A stretch of 64,000 nucleotides of DNA. Source: Botrimarina mediterranea. GTDB lineage: Bacteria; Planctomycetota; Planctomycetia; Pirellulales; Lacipirellulaceae. Under the pieces are notes generated by a model that was not told where the DNA came from, did not search any database, and was given only the letters and a program-made list of their open reading frames with translations. Where the stretch lies: assembly GCF_007753265.1 (NCBI RefSeq), contig NZ_CP036349.1:1583363-1647362 (forward strand), in the 5' to 3' direction. The first letter of the stretch is position 1. Each line of letters begins with the position of its first letter. Of the stretch, positions 61,162-64,000 are shown piece by piece. A program made the position numbers and the translations under genes.

Positions 61162-61701
61162 CTACTCCGAAACGCCGCCCGTCGTTGGGGCGGGCAGCGT
61201 TGGTGTCGGCATGTTCTCGCGGAACTGGGTGTTGACGAAGTCCACCGTCACTGCCGGCCGGCCGTCTGACACGAGATTCGTTTCGGTCACCTGCGGCGTC
61301 ATGCCGTCGTTGACGACTTGCGTTGAGAAGTCGTTGATCGTGGCGATGCGGTTCTGTGTGATGTCCGCGTCGAGCGAACGTTCAACGAAGACCTGCCGAT
61401 GCTCGGGCGGCGCCTGCGTGAGGATCCACTGGACGCGGAGCTTGCCGGCCTGCGTGAGCTCGGTGCAGTCCGCATTGAAATGGTGGCTACCGAGCAGGTT
61501 CTGCCGGCGCCAGCCGTTGCGGATCATGATGTCAAACGGCGTCGCCGTCGCGTTACGATCTTGCTCGACGAACTGGGCAGGCCAAGCGTTCTGCTCTTCG
61601 CGACGCTCTTCGAGATAGCAATAGAACTCACCAAGCCAGAAGGCGTCTGCGGGGACGGCCGCGGCGAGGGCGGCGGCAGCTAGCAGGGTCCGCTTCATCA
61701 T
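61162..61701 (-). CDS. Exported hypothetical protein of the Tad locus
   Basis: 179 residues from the double ATG at 61701. Signal peptide MMKRTLLAAAALAAAVPADA, then a beta/alpha sequence with two cysteines (FYCYLEER, NADCTELTQ). No family recognised. It sits between tadC and the TPR gene on the same strand. Role in the pilus is inference from position only. Confidence 0.65.
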   Translation of the reverse strand: MMKRTLLAAAALAAAVPADAFWLGEFYCYLEERREEQNAWPAQFVEQDRNATATPFDIMIRNGWRRQNLLGSHHFNADCTELTQAGKLRVQWILTQAPPEHRQVFVERSLDADITQNRIATINDFSTQVVNDGMTPQVTETNLVSDGRPAVTVDFVNTQFRENMPTPTLPAPTTGGVSE

Positions 61702-61965
61702 TCGCTCCGTCCGTGGAACACGCCCGACCAGAACCGGGCCCCGGGCCTCGCGCTCCCAGCGCGTGAATGCCCCTGTCCTTGGGGTATCGGTCCCCACAAG
61801 CGCCGGCTACGGAGCTTCGAGAATGACCGGAGAGGGCGACTCAGATTGCCCAGCTTTCTTACTGCTAGCGACGGACTTCGTCGAAACTAGTCACTTGAGC
61901 ATGCATGGCCATTTGAACGCCCTGTTAGCCTAAAATGTCTTGGCCCTCAGCCCAGCGTTTGGTGC

Positions 61966-62934
61966 TCAACCGCTGCCATTCATGGCGGGGAACATCTCGT
62001 TGATCATCGTGATCGCGGCCGGTCCCACCAGCACGACGAAGATTGCCGGGAAGATGAAGATCACCAGCGGGAAGATCAGCTTCACCGCGGTCTTGGCGGC
62101 CTTCTCTTCGGCCATCTGACTGCGGCGTGTCCGCATCGAGTCACTTTGCACGCGTAGTGCCTGGGCGACGCTCGAACCGAACTTGTCGGCCTGGATCAGA
62201 ATCGCCGCCAATGCCTTCAAGTCATCCACGCCGGTACGCGAGCCGAGCTCCGATAGCACCTCGTTGCGTGGCGAACCCATCTGCAACTGCAAGTTGCACA
62301 GGGCGAACTCCTCGGCGAGGACGCCGTAGGATTTGCGCATCTCTTCACTTACCTTCCGCATCGCCTGGTCGAGACCAAGGCCCGCCTCGACGCAGACGAC
62401 CATCAGGTCCAGCGCGTCGGGAAGGCCGTAGAAGATGTTGTCCTGGCGCGACCGCTTCATGAACCAGACGGCGACGTCCGGCAGGAAGAACATCACGCCC
62501 GCGGCGGCGACCGTGATAATCGCCGCGTCGACGGTCAAACCCTTGGTGAAGTAAGCGGCGCCGCCCCCGGCGAGGAAGCCAAAGCCGAGGCACAACAGCT
62601 TAGTTCCGAGGAAGACGCTGATCGAAGACTCGGTGCGGAAGCCGGCATGCGCGAGCCGCTGCTTGAGCTTGCCCGCCTCTTCCTTGGTCTTCGGTTGCAG
62701 CGGCGCAGCGATGGTCGGCGTGGCACGCTCGATGAGCTTCGCCATTTTGTCCGATTGCTTGCGTTCACGACCCGCATTGCGACCGCCCGGGTCGCGTAGC
62801 TCTTCGAGCCGCTCGCTGGTGCGTTCGTTCCCCGATCCACCAAAGAACTCCAATGCAAACCACATCGCTGCGGCCACCGCGCCGAACACGGCGAGTTTGA
62901 CCATCAGAGCGGTGGACATGAGGGCGAGGACCAT
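61966..62934 (-). CDS. tadC: Tad pilus inner-membrane platform protein TadC (T2SF family)
   Basis: 322 residues. Type II secretion F-domain protein: transmembrane helices near 10-28, 108-126, 128-150 and 285-310; cytoplasmic F domain between them with LPDALDLMVVCVEAGLGLDQAM and the characteristic E-A-G-L pattern. Adjacent to tadB, with which it forms the inner-membrane platform of the Flp/type IVc pilus. The start ATG at 62934 directly follows the tandem-repeat spacer; a second ATG six codons downstream at 62916 is also possible. Confidence 0.87.
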   Translation of the reverse strand: MVLALMSTALMVKLAVFGAVAAAMWFALEFFGGSGNERTSERLEELRDPGGRNAGRERKQSDKMAKLIERATPTIAAPLQPKTKEEAGKLKQRLAHAGFRTESSISVFLGTKLLCLGFGFLAGGGAAYFTKGLTVDAAIITVAAAGVMFFLPDVAVWFMKRSRQDNIFYGLPDALDLMVVCVEAGLGLDQAMRKVSEEMRKSYGVLAEEFALCNLQLQMGSPRNEVLSELGSRTGVDDLKALAAILIQADKFGSSVAQALRVQSDSMRTRRSQMAEEKAAKTAVKLIFPLVIFIFPAIFVVLVGPAAITMINEMFPAMNGSG

Positions 62935-62935
62935 G

Positions 62936-63035
62936 AGTCAGCAGTGGGCAGTGGGCAGTGGGCAGGAAAGTTCAGCAGAGAGTGGAGGGGTCCTTGGCAA
63001 GACTGCCGACCGCCCACCGTCCACTGCTGACTCCG
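62936..63035. repeat. Tandem GCAGTGG repeat with inverted partner between tadB and tadC
   Basis: GCAGTGG is repeated 3.7 times at 62941-62965; 63008-63034 contains the inverted counterpart (ACCGCCCACCGTCCACTGCTG). It occupies the whole 101-base spacer. Confidence 0.8.
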
Positions 63036-64000
63036 TCATATCCTGATATTCACGATTTTCTGAATGACAACCGCTCCTAACAGCTGCATCACGATTCCGC
63101 CGATGAGCATTTTCTTGCCCAGGTCGTCGGTGAAGAGCAGCATTAGGTAGTCGGGGTTCATACGGTAGACGGCGGCGAACAGTGCGGGCGGCAGCGCTAA
63201 CAGCACGATGCCCGACAGGCGGCCTTCGCCGGTCAACGCTTGGACCTGGCCCCAGATCTTGAAGCGTTCGCGGATGAGGCGGCCGATCTTGTCGAGGATC
63301 TCCGCCAAGTCGCCACCGGTCTGACGCTGCAAGACGACCGCCGTGGCGAAGAACTTGAGGTCGAGGTTTGGGACGCGTTCGGTGAGGTTCTCGAGAGCTT
63401 CTTCGAGCGGCATGCCGAGATTCTGCTCCTCGAAGCAGCGGCTGAACTCCTGGCAGATCGGCGGCGACATTTCGGCGCCAACGAGGTTCATGCCCGCGCC
63501 GAGGCTATGGCCGGCACGCAGGGCGCGCGAGATGAGCTCGAGCGCCTCGGGGAGCTGGGCGGCAAACCGCTTCATGCGGCGCTTCCGCTTCATGATCAGC
63601 CACGCGAACGGGATGAAAACGAAGACGGCTGAACAGATCGGGGCGAACTTGATCGGTAAACCGAGCGTTGTCGGCGCAAAGAAGCCTATCAAGGCCGCTC
63701 CGACGCACGCCATCAGGAACTGGCTGACGCTGAACGACACGTCCGCCTGCAGGAACAGTCGCTCGAGATTCAGGTGGTTGGCGATCGCTTGCTCGAAGGC
63801 GCCGGCGCCGCGGTCCCAAGTCTGGGCCAGCAGTTCGGTGTCACTCTTTCCCTTCTCCTTGCCGCCGCGGCCAAGGCCGCCCTTACCGGTGGTAAGCGCG
63901 CTGAGTCGGTCCTCGACATCGGCTTCTTTGTCGCCCCCCCAAAGCATCGCCACAGCAATCACCAGTCCAGTGACGCCGCCGAAGACCAGAAGGGAGATAA
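63036..64000 (-). CDS. tadB: Tad pilus platform protein TadB, N-terminus outside window
   Basis: T2SF-family partner of TadC. At least 321 residues; the reading frame stays open to the right edge and that part encodes a hydrophobic helix (ISLLVFGGVTGLVIAVAMLW), so the GTG at 63962 is internal and the start lies beyond the window. F-domain segment LPEALELISRALRAGHSLGAGM and three more helices to the C-terminal MLIGGIVMQLLGAVVIQKIV. tadC follows. The ATPase gene tadA would be expected just to the right. Confidence 0.88.
   Translation of the reverse strand, partial: ISLLVFGGVTGLVIAVAMLWGGDKEADVEDRLSALTTGKGGLGRGGKEKGKSDTELLAQTWDRGAGAFEQAIANHLNLERLFLQADVSFSVSQFLMACVGAALIGFFAPTTLGLPIKFAPICSAVFVFIPFAWLIMKRKRRMKRFAAQLPEALELISRALRAGHSLGAGMNLVGAEMSPPICQEFSRCFEEQNLGMPLEEALENLTERVPNLDLKFFATAVVLQRQTGGDLAEILDKIGRLIRERFKIWGQVQALTGEGRLSGIVLLALPPALFAAVYRMNPDYLMLLFTDDLGKKMLIGGIVMQLLGAVVIQKIVNIRI

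Overview
The window reads as chromosomal DNA of a planctomycete, most likely order Pirellulales (family Lacipirellulaceae is a plausible but unproven placement). The evidence is its high GC content, a DUF1559 protein with a prepilin-type leader, an SHD1-domain protein, a surface protein with the N-terminal EQMEDRRMM motif and SdrD-type repeats, a Ser/Thr kinase with a planctomycete-style N-terminal module, and frequent GTG/TTG starts without Shine-Dalgarno sequences. There is no rRNA, prophage, CRISPR array or recognisable transposase gene.

Layout. 1-4.4 kb: cysteine desulfurase (5' end missing), pcp-ispD pair, a small GxxExxY gene inside its own inverted repeat, tyrS. 4.6-10.4 kb: ABC ATPase, ABC-2 permease and a membrane-anchored helical protein that look like one operon, then a secreted seven-bladed WD40 protein. 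10.5-15 kb: 1489-residue surface protein. 15.1-24.3 kb (minus strand): coiled-coil micropeptide, four-helix membrane protein, CCA-adding enzyme, and an overlapping AddB/AddA-like helicase-nuclease pair. 24.6-29.5 kb: DUF1559 protein, rhodanese, tRNA-Leu(CAG), a repeat-rich gap, FAH-family hydrolase, membrane-anchored metallophosphoesterase. 29.6-41 kb: PAS-GAF-receiver protein, typA, an anchored coiled-coil protein, the DDLFG-repeat SHD1 protein, hemY-type protoporphyrinogen oxidase, an outer-membrane barrel, DUF1573 protein. 41.3-46 kb: tyrA, purL (fused to a PurS-like domain) and purQ. 46.2-52.1 kb: large exported protein, short coiled-coil protein, Ser/Thr kinase with pseudo-receiver, holB. 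52.3-58.2 kb: membrane pyrophosphatase (K+-dependent signature, large insertion), tRNA-Ser(GCT), PEP carboxylase. 58.4-64 kb: membrane protein, PhyH-type dioxygenase, and on the minus strand a Tad-type pilus segment (tadB, tadC, an exported protein, a TPR protein).

Functional links: PurL with PurQ make FGAM; the CCA-adding enzyme matches two tRNA genes that lack an encoded CCA; AddB/AddA form one double-strand-break repair machine; tadB and tadC form the inner-membrane platform of a type IVc pilus whose ATPase gene should lie just beyond the right edge.

The most unusual content is between the genes. At least a dozen places carry short palindromic elements. Many share one architecture: the tetranucleotide NGAG, an imperfect hairpin whose loop is C-GNNA-G, and a second copy in inverted orientation. 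This is the layout of REP/BIME elements, but the stems differ in sequence from place to place while keeping pairing. Other families are a GGGAG hairpin class with compensatory changes, a GAGCCGCGCCCG class, a four-hairpin array after tRNA-Leu, and long-armed elements with dissimilar interiors. Several end exactly on stop codons. No RAYT transposase is visible, so any mobilisation would act in trans.
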